A DNA stretch of 64,000 nt. It comes from Lateolabrax maculatus. Taxonomy: Eukaryota > Chordata > Actinopteri > Acropomatiformes > Lateolabracidae. The stretch spans positions 8,564,001-8,628,000 of the forward strand of contig CM062206.1 of assembly GCA_031216445.1 (NCBI GenBank). Direction: 5' to 3'. The notes below the pieces were generated by a model that saw only the letters and a program-made list of their open reading frames with translations, was not told where the DNA came from and did not search any database. Shown here piece after piece: positions 48,275-60,852 of the stretch (its first letter is position 1; each line of letters opens with the position of its first letter). The position numbers were made by a program, and so were the translations under genes.

Positions 48275-49434
48275 AAAGTAACTCAAGTCCACTAACTAGT
48301 TTTTTCTAGAGCTTTTAACTCCTATTTCCCATATACAACCACATGTTATAAGCTCCTTGCTTGTTGACACTTCATGCTGTACTGATGAAGCTTCACGACA
48401 CCTGACGTATCTCCATGACAAATGAGCAAAGTCAATCTGCTGAAGAAGAATGTGAAATATGTTTGAAAGTTAACAAAAATAAAGCTTGTGGTAAAAAAAA
48501 GTGGACATCGATTTAAGATTATTTGTCAAACTCGCTGAGTTTACATCACGGTGGGGGTAATCATCTCCGTGCGCCGATGTACAAGAAACAACAATGCAGG
48601 TATAATTGCACAAACTGCATCAAAAGTATGTGCGACTCAATTAAACAGGCATCTAAACATTACAATCCTCCAAACAATTCTAATTTTTAATAATAATATT
48701 TTAATATTACAGCAGGGCAGTCATCTCAAAAAGGGGTTATCTGAATCTATTTGATGTTATTTGATCCATCAGATATTTGCTTTTCATTTCGTCATGCTCA
48801 TATCCAGCTCACATCATCTGTCAGAAACAATAGACGGTTCCAGTAATGTGCAAAACCAATTCACCCAAAGAGCCACCTTTGCTCTATGAAGCTGTGTGTC
48901 TCATTAACAGAGTCACAGTTGAGAGCCCTGACTTTTAAGCTGGCAATTCAAGTGGAGATTGTAATAACAAGGTCGAGGTTAAGGCAAAGTCAGATAGCTG
49001 CTGATAATGAGTCAAAAGGCATCCGTGAGAGACATCTGGGACAACTCCCATCGGATCAGTCTCAGCTGGTTGCCACTGGCTGAGTTTGGTTTGTCCAAAG
49101 GCCAATTCAACATGTGGTACCATGCTGTTCCACACAATTATTTCTGAGTCATAAATGATGGATTCAGTATTGCATTGTGGCTCAGACATGGAACAAGTCA
49201 TTAAGAGAGCTGAAATGATGTCATGTTAACTAAACTCAGGGAGAGTAATACAACAGCTGATTGAAGTTAGAGACTTTAACTTCCATATCTGACTGGTTTA
49301 TGTTTATGTGCCATGATTTTGCATAAACTAAAACCAATCAGCATACAGTAAACAGTAAACAGTAAAATGCGAATTCTGGCCTTCAGTGCCAAAGTGTCAC
49401 TGATGCAACACCTTACATTTTCCAAAATAAGTGG

Positions 49435-49780
49435 AACATTATAAAGTAATATTTCTGTGGAACTCCATGATGGATTGTGGAGCTTTCTTTCTGGTATATT
49501 TGAACCTGTACAAAATTTGTCCTGTCTGCAAGGTTGGAGGAAAACCACTGATACACAATGCCCCCAACTCCAATGCTAGCAAGACGAGCCATGAGGAGTT
49601 GATGGGATATAGTGTCAAAGGCTGCGGTGAGGTCCAGGAGGATGTGGATAGAGAGTAAAGCAGGCCTTAACTAGGGTTGTTGGAGTTGGATCTAGGTGAC
49701 TAGTGGAGGTATTGGACTAACTAATTAGTTCAGAGATAAGTTTTTCTGATTGAAGGCAGAAGTCATATAAAACAGTGGAT
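49435..49780 (-). pseudogene. L2/Rex-like LINE reverse transcriptase fragment
   Basis: Minus-strand translation gives LLDLTAAFDTISHQLLMARL, then ASIGVGGIVYQWFSS, then LADRTNFVQVQ and IHHGVPQ, with shifts between them. The first block matches the LLDLSAAFDTVDH... reverse transcriptase box, and HGVPQ is the start of the GVPQGSxLGP box, which breaks off. Upstream in transcript sense, HLDPTPTTLVKACF (near 49656-49700) matches the DPIPT-LLK block. The region between was deleted. It is an old, dead copy. Confidence 0.75.
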
Positions 49781-50929
49781 GGGGACAGTTTCATGGTGGT
49801 TGCTGATGGTGGATTGGTCTGCATGATGTTAGCAGAGGCCAGCTGTTATGGATTGTGATGTTTATGAAGGCTTTCAAGATAACTTTTCACCTTCTTCTGA
49901 CTAAGAGTGCCTGAAGAACATTTTCTTTCTCTTAATAATTTGTCTCTAGAACTGAATGAACATGAATATAGACGTACAGTACAAAGCAGTTCAGAGCATA
50001 CAGTATATTTTGAGCAATTGTCACACACCTAATGAGGAATTAGGAGTGATCCCTGTGCCTGTAGTGCTAAATTACATTGCAAATTTAATTAGGCAGAGAC
50101 AAATTCTTTAGTGCTTGTCATTTTCTTTGTGCTTTTTTATGACCTACATTTCCTGCTGTGTCAAAAATTGTAAAATGTAAACTCATGAGCTCATGAGTCC
50201 AAAGCAAATTCATCAGCATTTTTAGGCTACTATCAACACTTTATAAAATATATTGTTTCAAAAATAAACTAAGTGCACCATTTCAGTGTAAAACAGATTA
50301 TTCTCTTTGCACCGTTTTTTTGAGGTCTGATACATCAATTTGTGGTTTGCCTGAGGTGGTAAGGAAATTTCCTGCAGAATATTACGTTTGATTTCTCTGT
50401 CTCTGATCGTAAAATTTCACTTCCATTTTAAAGCCAGCGTGCACCCACTGCTATACAGTACTTTCTGTCAATTTGGTCTGAGCCCTACAGCCAATTGCTT
50501 TAAATCCACTGATATTCTCTTTGCACTGTGGTAGCCAGCAGCCAGTTGAGGGTGCATTAATTATTTAACATATAGTTAAAGCAACAGGTAAGACCCTTCA
50601 GATACTGTATTCCTTTATTTTTATCTTACGTCTGCACGCTCAAAGCTAAGTGTTTGAACATATTTCCTTACCAAAGCCAAAACGAATGAATAATTGCTAT
50701 TCAATGAAGCTGCAGTCCACAATTCAACAGTTCACACTTTTTCTCCATCTGCTTATCTTGTGAGTGGCACATTTAATAAGGCAAATTAATGCAGAATTAT
50801 GGTTTTTAACACGGTGTCCCCTGTATTTTGCATATGTGGGTTATTATGTCACATATCTTTTTTTTAATCATTGATACTGACAGTCTTTTGGTCCTATTGA
50901 AAGGACTGTCTGGTTAAAATTAATTTGTC

Positions 50930-51130
50930 AATGGGAAGTTGATTCCGCCTGTGCCCCAGAGTCATGAGCTCATGAACCCTGAGGATTGATTTCAGACCGG
51001 GGTTTTACTGATCTCCTGGACTCTCCCGATTGGCCTTTAGCTCCATGAAACGATACCTCCGGGGGTGGGGCTGATGGGAAATGAAGCCACTTTAAGGCCT
51101 ATTGGCAGTAAACCGCCGAGCTGAGAGAGA
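50930..51130. promoter_or_regulatory. GC-box/CCAAT-like block, possible promoter or enhancer
   Basis: Two inverted CCAAT boxes (GATTGGCC near 51029 and CTATTGGC near 51098) flank GGGGGTGGGGC (near 51061). The local GC content is higher than in the flanks. This could be an alternative promoter or an enhancer. No TATA box or start site can be assigned. Confidence 0.25.
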
Positions 51131-51351
51131 AGCTTTGGACCATTTTGTTTGCAATGAGCAAGCTTTCAATAGCAGAGATAGGGAGAGAGAAAGCAATGAG
51201 GAAGACGATGACAAAAGTGATAATACAAAATAACAGGAAATATCTCTCTTGGCTATCGCTTTGAATTTACATGTAATAACATATTGCCTAACTCGCTTAC
51301 ATATGTCATAAACAAACAAGAATGTATTTACAAGCTTATATTTATTGTAAG

Positions 51352-51378
51352 TGGGTGGGTGGGGGGGGGGGGGGGGGG
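51352..51378. repeat. poly-G tract, G-quadruplex candidate
   Basis: GGGTGGGT is followed by 18 uninterrupted G's. The four G-runs needed for a quadruplex are present on the plus strand. This is also a likely site of sequencing or assembly length error. Confidence 0.9.
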
Positions 51379-52195
51379 TAGCACTTTATGTAGTATTAGT
51401 TAATTTAGGTATGATCTATTTTAGGTGACATCTGATCATTTACATTGAAAGAGAAACTTCACAAGTTCATCCTTAAACATGAAAACACACAGCAGGCGCA
51501 ATAAAATGCATGGATTGCAAAACTGGCCCCTAGTAGTGGATGGCTTTTTGACCTTACGGAGTGTGTGTGTGCATGTGTGTCTTTATACATCTTCCTCACC
51601 TACAGACAACATCAGCAAAACTAGGCAAGTGACACTACATCAGCAGAAAACTTGGATCATCCCAACCAAGAGCAATCTATCATATATTTTACTGAAACCA
51701 GAGTGGAGTGTATTTATGTGAAAACAACAGTAATGAACACAAACTCTCACACCAAACCAGTCTCTTGAAACGGTTTTGAATTTTCAGTAAAGTTCTGGGC
51801 AGACATAATGCAGGCCAGGACGTTAAGGGCCCGGATAAGAACAGTGCATCAACATTTTTTGATGTTCTTTAATACCAGTCTGGATCATGTCTCATACTAG
51901 TGGTGGCCTAACAATTTTGTTTTTCTATAGGAATAAGTAATTGGAAAAACAAGTAATAAGTAAGCAAGTAAGATTCTTAATGGCATTAAGTTTCCTACAA
52001 TTGTAATATACCGTTGCTAAATAGGTGCATAGGAACACTGCAATTTATTGAACAAATTCCTACACACACACACACACCAACAACACACACACACGCACAC
52101 ACAAACTGGAATTGCACGTAAACACACACCGTTGCTCTTATACGTCAGTCTATAAAACCTGTGCTGTGTTGTTTAAGGACAAGTATTATATATAT

Positions 52196-52197
<2 letters not shown>

Positions 52198-52251
<54 letters not shown>
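52198..52251. repeat. (GATA)13 microsatellite
   Basis: A perfect GATA array directly following a TATATA run. Confidence 0.96.
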
Positions 52252-53329
52252 AGCTCCGCCATGCATAGGCAAAAGAAAATAAGACACTACTAAAAGACAC
52301 CGCCAAAGAGAACGAAGGCACTGATTTTCATGGAAGCTATCTCAGGATTCTGAGTGTAAAATCCCACCCGAAGTATTTTCTACGTGTAAATGCAGTGTGT
52401 GTAACTGCACTAACTAGTGGTTTTGTTGCAATATGACTTTTAGATTATTGACTGTGTCTGACTGTGTTTTGTAGGGAGTGCATGTAGCGCTGCAACCACC
52501 AGACTTGCACATATGAAACAGGGATTGCATCTGATGACACAACATGCAAAACTGCTGAGTGATGCATTAGACATACGGCATGCATCTGCTCCAAAACTGT
52601 TACAAAATTCAAAACCTCAAAAGGAGAAAAAAATATTTAAAGAAAAATTAGGCTCTGTGTGAGATATCTGTGTTGACATTTTTCTGTGTGATCAAAAATT
52701 CATCCAGGGAGAATTATTTTCTGAAAAGTGCAAATCGCTACATGCAAATTAGCTTGTCAGTGTCTGATTTATTTTGCTACTAACCAGTTTTAGATACAAT
52801 TTGCTAAATGTAACGCAATTGAAATTCTTAATGCAAATTGATAATCTTTTTATTCATTTTTTAAGCAAAAATACCAGATATTCAGGATATACTGCATGGG
52901 TTGCATTAGATTTACTGTGTACCTACTACACTGGCAATTCTGTGTATGTCCAAGATGAATAATTTCTACAACCATCTGTCTTAGAGTGAATACTAATTTC
53001 AAATCTAGATGACAAAAATACATTATGCAAGTTCTGGTTCATATTCCATTTCAATACAATGAATGTCTCTTTCTAAGTGAGAGTTATTAAAAAAGTAAAA
53101 CATATGAGGAGAAAGTATTCTTGCAGTCTTTGGTGTATTGTTAAAACTTCGTCATACTCTTTTGTGGTTGTAAACAACCCATTTCCACATCAGAAGTCAC
53201 TTGCAGTGTGAGTGGAACACAAATTCTCTTCTTGTTTTGTGTTGTAAGGAAGCAGTATCTGTTCAGACTCTGAAGCTGGGCTTTTTTTCTCATTGGCCTG
53301 AAGAAGCAGAGAGGGTGCTGATTCCCTGG

Positions 53330-53358
53330 ATGTGTGTGTATAGGTGTGTGTGTGTGTA

Positions 53359-53394
<36 letters not shown>
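53330..53394. repeat. (TG)n microsatellite with TATAGG interruptions
   Basis: Three TG blocks are separated by TATAGG. It yields chance Cys/Val or His/Thr open frames on the two strands. Confidence 0.95.
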
Positions 53395-53398
<4 letters not shown>

Positions 53399-53479
53399 TG
53401 AGAGAGGAAGAAAGAGATAATTGTGAGAGTAAGAGAAAAGCCTGGGTTCTCTTACATCCATATAAATCTCCTCCAGCGC

Positions 53480-53720
53480 TGCACTTCAAACAATCAGCAG
53501 TGCATTATGTGGTTTGAGATGGACACGATTGATTGATCCTTTCTCCTTCCGCCCTTGAGGTTCTACTGCCAGCAAATGTGTCTTCATCCTCTACAATTAA
53601 TCTAATCAGCCTTAATAAAAGCATCCATTACCGAGGCAGCAGCATCGACAGGCAGGAGCTGAGTGTTTATTGAGGAATAATCAAACACGGGAAAATACTG
53701 ATTGATATATTGCTGATCCA
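53480..53720. promoter_or_regulatory. candidate conserved non-coding regulatory block
   Basis: The sequence is repeat-free, with tandem GATTGATTGATCC (PBX/MEIS-like), ACAATTAATCTAATCAG and CCTTAATAAAAGC homeodomain-type words, and an otherwise balanced composition. No coherent reading frame is present. The call rests on visual word content only. Confidence 0.28.
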
Positions 53721-54929
53721 AACAACCTCCAAAGCTTCGACATTACTGACCATGTATTCGTGTATTATTTTGAGCTTTCGTTAAATCAAAGTGGACCGTC
53801 AGTCTGTAAACCAGCGACTTTTATCTTAATCATCTACAACCAGCAATAGTTTATAAATGGATTTCTAAGTATTCAGAAATACCACACTTGATTTCTCAAC
53901 ATACAGTACATAAAAATATATTTGATATTTTACATTTATTAAAAAGGCACTGGTGACTCCCTTTCACAGAATTTCCAGCACATATTTATAACACTTAAAT
54001 TGCCATGGCTTACAGGGTTTATTTTCACTTTACTTCCTCATTGGCTTAGATAAGGCAAAACACAACTTCAGGCTACATGAACCCTGGGGAACAGGTAATT
54101 CTGATGTATTCATTCTCTGTTTTGTCTTCGATGAGTTACACCACTCAGGCAAGTACAGTAGCAGCTAAGTTTTTAGGACCTTTAGGAATGAGGCAAACCA
54201 AATGAGAGTCTGGAGACACCACCTACGACTGCCTTAAATTGTGAATATGCCACAGACATAAATGTTTTTTTGTTTTCTCAAACGGAGTAAATAAGAAGAA
54301 AAACTTCAAGAACAGGTAGGCATCTGTGTTTTGGGACTATCCTCGGGTTATTTGATGTTTCATTTGCTATATTTTTTCACTGTCAGAAATAATTTCTCGT
54401 TTTCTCACGAATTGTGTGGCCCAGCATATGTCAATCTCCACTCTAACAATACAACCTGCTCAGCCAGCTGTATTACCACCAGAAATACCCAAGACTGCAT
54501 GTGGACAGTACCACAGTGAGAGGGATAACATGCTATATAGAGAATTTGTTGGAGCTGACATAAAACATGTCTGGGGCAAGAGGAGCCTAGAGATTAGAGA
54601 AGTGGACTTGTGACAGAGAGCTACTTCTTTGAATTTCCAGGTCAACGGGGGAAAATGAGGGAGGGGAGACCAAACGACTCTCTCACCTCTTTCAAATACT
54701 TCAAAGGCCCAAAGGCAGAAAGACTGCGTTCAGACTTAGTGAAAGTCTGTAGCATGAATGTGAAGTAATAATGCAGGCATGCACAGGCAAATTGACGAGT
54801 TTGAATTAAATATTTAAGGTACGTAAGGTGAGTTTATGAAGTACTATGTTATCTTATACTTTTATAGCTGTAATGAATCCCTCCTGATCTCTCATTATTC
54901 ATGCATTCTATCTGTCTACTTTTTAATAT

Positions 54930-55210
54930 TATTGGGTCCGCTCCATTTCAGTGCGCCGGTGCACCGCTTAACATGTAACGATGAGGGCCGAGAAAACTGT
55001 TTAAATGGAGTGTAATCTGTCTGCCAGCGGCGACAACCACGTAATTATCAGCTGACGAAACAAACAACGTCTCCGTCTTATCAATCTCTCTTGACTTGTT
55101 TGTGTTTGTATGGCCATTGTGGTCGTGGTGACCTAAATGCCACTCTGTTAGCGGCAGGTCAGGCGTATCTGCCGGCTACGATAACTGTCAAAGCTGTGTG
55201 GACTACGTCA
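54930..55210. promoter_or_regulatory. candidate conserved non-coding regulatory block, CpG-bearing
   Basis: CpG-containing words unusual for this AT-rich region are dense (GTGCGCCGGTGCACCG, GCCAGCGGCGACAACCACG). They are combined with GTAATTATCAGCTGACG, a homeobox site fused to a CAGCTG E-box, and later GACTACGTCAGCTCAG, a CRE-like site. No splice-framed coding potential was recognised. Confidence 0.33.
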
Positions 55211-56189
55211 GCTCAGCCCTCTGTCAGATTGTCATTTAAAGATTTTGGATCTGCTTTGTGTCATGCTTGTGCCTGCACGGTTACACTAGTGTCTGAATGT
55301 TAGACAGACATCCTATTTTTCTGTACACTTTAAGGCTCAGGGAAGTAGCAGTTAAATCATCGTTGGCCTCCTGTCATTTCTGAGCTGATGGAACTGATTT
55401 GGTCCCTCAGAGGTGGGTGTGGCTAAGCGAGCATGAGACTTTGGAGAATCCCTCAATGTGGATTTGTAAAGGACCTTTTGCCGCAGCTTCCTGCCCTGCA
55501 CTGTTAGATCAAATTCAGTGACGGTAGTTAGGAATCGGAAACAGAGGAGATTCCATATGGACGAGTTTGACCAGAGGTTATTTTTACACAAAGAGAAAAG
55601 AGGGATGTTAACATACACCAAAAAATATGTGTAACATATTTAGAGATAGCCCAACTGTTGGGCCTTTAAGCTGATGGGACAAAAATTTGAACTCAATTCT
55701 CTTTCATAATTTGAAACCAGCTGAGCAGGTGAAAGCTCTAAACCCTTCATGATTTCACAAATCAAATCTGCTTGAATCATGAAAGGGAGATAATGAGGAG
55801 GGTGTTAAGGGAGGTGCTAAATCCTGTTGACAATCAACACATGGGTTCAGCACAACAGGGTGCAATTCCACAGTGGGGAAAAAGTTAATATTTTGCACGG
55901 AAGCCGTGCTGAGCAGATGGAGTACTTATAATTTAGATTATTTCATGTTTACACCATGGACTGATAATGCAGAGTAATTTATTCTATACAACTGTTCATC
56001 AGGTTTGTATTTCTACTGCCTTCCAGAGGTGTATTCACTGGCTGAATCACAGCAGACCAGTAAAAATGTAATTACTCTGATTATCGCCGCTTAGTGTAGG
56101 AGAAGCAGTCAAGTAGACGTCTCTACACAGTGACCTATTCACAGGCTTGTACGTGATTATCGGGTCGCGTAGGTGTTTGGTAATTAAGT

Positions 56190-56380
56190 GGAGGAGCACT
56201 GAGGTACCGGAGCTGGTCAGCATCCATCCTGACAGAGGCGTGACACCCAGCAGCAGCGGCAGCGGGAACAGGAAGAGCGGGCTGGTTAGTAAAGACAGCC
56301 ACCTCCTGCTCCTGTCGCCCAGGAGTTATTCCCCCTCCTGTCCTCTGGCTCCCCTCAGACGAGCTGGATTATGAGCTGTT
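56190..56380. other. GC-rich block, candidate 5' exon or regulatory DNA
   Basis: A GC-rich segment with AGCAGCAGCGGCAGCGGGAA and a pyrimidine-rich stretch (CCACCTCCTGCTCCTGTCGC). It is open on the plus strand for 75 codons without recognisable motifs. It could be an untranslated first exon or promoter of enox2 or of an antisense transcript. None of these is proven. Confidence 0.25.
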
Positions 56381-56441
56381 CCTGCTGACTAGCCATGGTG
56401 GCACGGTGGCAGTCTCAAGCAATGATTGCACGTTTGCCGAG

Positions 56442-56467
56442 GTGTGTGTGTGTGTGTGTGTGTGTGT
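56442..56467. repeat. (TG)n microsatellite
   Basis: Perfect TG repeat just beyond the GC-rich block. Confidence 0.95.
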
Positions 56468-56606
56468 TTCTCTGAGCAACATACCCCAAATCATGAGTGC
56501 TGTGACAGGGAACATGGAAACAAACATGGATGTCACTGGTTACTCACCACCTGAATACAGTGTGCCTTATTGTCTCCATAGAATCAATACAGCAGACACA
56601 CACTGT

Positions 56607-56608
<2 letters not shown>

Positions 56609-56649
<41 letters not shown>

Positions 56650-56650
56650 A
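56609..56650. repeat. (CA)n microsatellite
   Basis: CA repeat about 140 bp from the TG repeat at 56442. The two are in inverted orientation, so they could pair with each other in RNA. Confidence 0.95.
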
Positions 56651-59149
56651 CCCTTATTTTATACCTGATTTACTTTGTTTGTCTTGAACTCCTCTGATGG
56701 GGCTATTCCTTTGTTTCCTTTCATTTTCCTGATATGAAGATGATGGACAAGTGAAAATTTACGTATTTATAGTCAATAGAAAAATCCTTCAACTCATCTC
56801 TCAAGAACAGACTCGAAGCATATGGGACATCAAATACTAATCTAATCTTGCAGAAGAGCAATAAAATGGGTTTTACTATACCCATTAAATATGTTACAGC
56901 TCTGTATGAGAAGATATTGGACGAACAATGATAGGCACACAGGTAATTACTATAGCAATGACTAGAAAGGCCTCCCCTAGAAAAAGTAATTGGAAAAAGT
57001 TCCTGTTGTGTTTCCATAATCAGGGTGAAATATTCAGAGACAGACTGACAGCAGGAAATATGGCTTGGATTTGTGATTAATTAAAAAAAGCACACATTAA
57101 ATTGTGTAAATTGAACTATATGTGCTCCAGATCTCAAACTGTGCCATGTGAAGTGGATGTTTCAGATAAAGTTACAAGTTAATTAAAGACAGCAGCTTAA
57201 ATGTTCCCTCATTTGACTCATCTATTATACAGTGAGTCAGAATATGACTTGATTACTAATCAGAGCTGTGTGATGTGCGCTGGCCGATGTATTCAATGAC
57301 ATTCAGCCATCCTGCTCAACAGCCAGTCAGTCATGAACAAAATGGATTCCAACAAACAAAGAAAAGCCCTTATGGCAGAAAGCCTGAAAAGGACAAAACA
57401 AACTTTTAACAGCCACAATAAAGATACAGTCAAAAGAATAACAGCTGTCAAAAAAATAAAAAATATGCCATGGAGGGCTGTCAGTCAAAAAAATCCCTCA
57501 GAGATGTGCAAAAGAGAAAATACTCGTCTGCTGTCGACTTGTCACTCGTACACGTACAATTCTTCAGAGGGAAAAACAAAAGAGAAAAAAAAGTGAATAA
57601 GAAGTTAATTCTGGGTTGTGGGAAACATAACGTAACAGCAGAGCAGGTAGAAAGAGTGGTCAAAGCCCCACTTGTGAAACACATCCTACAATAGAAAGAC
57701 GAAAGATAAGTTAAAACATGAATATATTTTTTCTCTAAAGACAAGTCTCACTTATGCTTCAGTGCGTTTAAGGTCTTCAAACCATCTTTGAGAAATAAGA
57801 ATTGAAAGAAGGGCTGTCTTCCTACATTTAGACTCAAATATAGGGGAAAAAACCAAAAGGATTCAATGAGTTGTGGGAGAACTGTATATGTACGATATGA
57901 ACAAAGAAACAACTTGCTGCATTTTTCATTACCTGTCTTAAAAAATATATATATATAAAAATCGTGATACTATAGTGAATCAATTTCCACCTGATTTAGA
58001 TTGAATCCCACAGACATCATTACAAATGTCTCTTCAGCACAGTTATGGACTATTTAATGGAAGAAAGAGTGTATTTGGATAATCTAGCTGGTTACACCTC
58101 TTTTTAAAATATGTCTGAACCTCGATGTGACACATAATGCAGTAATTAATTAAAAGGCTCCACATTGACCAGTAAAGGTCCTCTCTTCTTTTTAAGTGGG
58201 TGTCTGGGGAGAAGAGCAGTCGCTGAGATGTGGGCGTATGGTCAGAGATATTTATCTATACCCTCTTTCTTTGTTTCCCTCATCTCCTCTCTCTGTCCTC
58301 CCTACCCTTTCAAGACATGAAGACGCTCTCCTCAAAGTCATGTTATTTGATTCAGGAAAGGCCAGTGCTTTTAACGTCTTACAATTATGGCTGCCTCACT
58401 CTGCCTGAAAATAAACAGCAGGATCTCTTATAGAGGACCAAATCAACATGCGCACATGTACATGTTGGTTGTGTAACATTCAAGTACTGTGCACAGTGAA
58501 ATCACACAACACACGCAGCGATGTTGATGTGGCAGCGCACCTCCCAGTGCTGCACAATTTCCGTGAGTGCATCATTAGTGCTTTCTGAAGTTATTATTGC
58601 TAGCGAGCTGATTTTTTTTAAAATTCAGTCCATGGATGATTGATGCATGGCCGTCAGCTATGAACTCAAAGTTTACTATAATTTTTTACACAACCCTTCA
58701 ATCCCAAACCTACACCACACTGCTGCAGGGAAAGCCAAATATGCTATAAGATCAGTGCCCAAATTTAACATTAATACTCATCTCTACATCCATCTTACCA
58801 ATCTGTCAGACTACTCTATCACTAAATGCCAACTCACTCCATCAGTTGTCATTCAGATGAATGACTGTTAGTTAATTTCAGAATAAATGGTGATACCGGG
58901 GCTTGGGAGCATTATTCTCTCTCTCTCTGCGCTCTCTCCTTCAAATTACCTTTATTAACAGCACAGCTTTACTAGAAAACCTTAACTGCTTAACTGAGCA
59001 AGCACACTTAATTTGAATAGAACTTTTCAAAACAAAAGTATATTAGATAAATGCTTGTGATTCGTTCACCCGACAAAATGGCAAGGAATCAGTTTGAATG
59101 GGAGAGGGGCCAGACGTATCTGCCAGAGCAAATGAAACATGAGCTCGCA

Positions 59150-59400
59150 GATTTGTCTGGTCCCCAGGCTAAAAAACCTGAGGCTCCTTCATTAATCTAA
59201 ATAAAAGAGGTGCCTGACCATTTAATGCCTTGTTTGTCAGGAGTAAAAGTTTAAAATCAATCTGGTATAATGTGTGATCAGTGTTTAGTTTTTGTTAACC
59301 CTCGCTGCAGAGTTCTGGACCAGTTAGAGTCAAATAGAGAAGATTTGCTAAGGCAAACTAAAGAAAGGCATTTATTCGTACATCCAACCGTTACAGCATC
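59150..59400. repeat. probable teleost interspersed repeat fragment
   Basis: GCCTGACCATTTAATGCCTT, then GTAAAAGTTTAAAATCAATC and GCAGAGTTCTGGACCAGTTA, are close to phrases of a common fish repeat of uncertain class. No coding sequence is seen, and the borders are approximate. Confidence 0.45.
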
Positions 59401-60218
59401 AATGTTTGAAAACAACTTTATTGTATTTTTTTAAAGCACATATCGGATAAACGTCTGAAGATGGTAAATGGGCAGACCATTTGGACAGCCTCTTAACTTC
59501 TGACAGCATTGAACCTGACCCCACATGTAAATCTCTGCAGTGCACAGATTTTAATTGGGCAATGTAGGACCTATGACCACAGTGAGATAGTTTCTAAATG
59601 CTAGGGGGAAAAAAAACTCTGTTCACTCACACTCAGTGTTAACAATGACCATATTAGAAGAATTGTCCTAGTAAAGTTATCCTTTGAGAAGCACATTTGA
59701 TGTCTGTTTTGTTATCTAACACAAATAAGTTGCATGTGAATGTCGGCAGACTGGTTTTCCTAATTTCACAGATCAAGGGTATCCTTAGATGGCTTAGAGC
59801 AATGAACTTATGTTTGTTTCTTCATCATTAATGTTTTTAATTATTTCCATGTGGATTCCTTTGAAGAATGTTTGCCTTTCGAAAAGAAGGGCGCCTGTTT
59901 CCTCAGAACCATTAAACAGTTTAATCAAACATGAGATAGAGCAAATAGAAAAGTCATTATTGTACTCAGTGTGGTTGAATTCACTGACTTAACAGACATC
60001 GAAAAGCTAAAATCAATTCTCAAGATAAATATTATCATTTCTATGAAAGGGTTGTGTAGAGAGAGACTCACATTATCTCAACATTTTAAGTGGTCAGCTG
60101 TGATAGTAGGATCAAATTCATGCCCCAGAAGAAAGAAAATACTGGTCTTCATGAAATAACATAAAAAGGGTAATGAATAGTCAAAAGATATTTGTGGAAA
60201 AAAAGTGTCAAATACACT

Positions 60219-60351
60219 ATTTCCCTTTGAAATGTAGCATAGTAGTACAGATTATCATAAAATGGAAATACTTGAGTAAAGTAACAGTACCTCAAAGTTT
60301 TACTTAATTACAGTCCTTGAATAAATGTACCTACTTACTTTCTACCACTGG
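60219..60351 (+). repeat. common teleost repeat ending CTTTC-ACCACTG
   Basis: TTTCCCTTTGAAATGTAGCA, AAATGGAAATACTTGAGTAA and TTGAATAAATGTACCTACTT up to CTACCACTGG follow a well-known high-copy fish repeat end (TTGAGTAAATGTACTTAGTT...CCACCACTG). It is non-coding here. Confidence 0.65.
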
Positions 60352-60852
60352 TCAAAATTACTTTATTGTTACATGATAATGTAGCATGAGTTGTCTTTGG
60401 GGTTGGTGAGTACATCTGTAGCTGGAAAGCTCAGATATCCAAAATGTGAGAGTTCGGTGCAAAATAATAAATCTTTGAAATGTAAGAAGTTACCAATTTT
60501 GGCCATGACATTCATGCTTTTTTATTTTCATCTTCCAGATAAGATTGTTCAACATTGATCTTATGTGCATGGGTGCTGGAGCTTCCCACACAACAACTGA
60601 AACATAATCCTATAAATGTAGAACAGCATTACCACAGACCAATAATATAACTTCAATTGTGATGAATTACCTATCTGAAGTAGTTTCAAGTCTCTGCAAT
60701 TTTATTTTTATATGGAACTAAAACTAGTGGTTGCATAAAAAGTTCATCCATCAATGTAAAACACTGTGGCTTGGGAAATGGTCAACATAATGGAAAGTAC
60801 AGAGCAGTCAGAATATATTAGGACAGTGGTAAACTTTTTTTTATCTTGGCGC

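Noticed and set aside
53141..53489. Thr/His-rich minus-strand open frames of about 100 codons
   Set aside because: Translation of the TG/CA microsatellite at 53330-53394.
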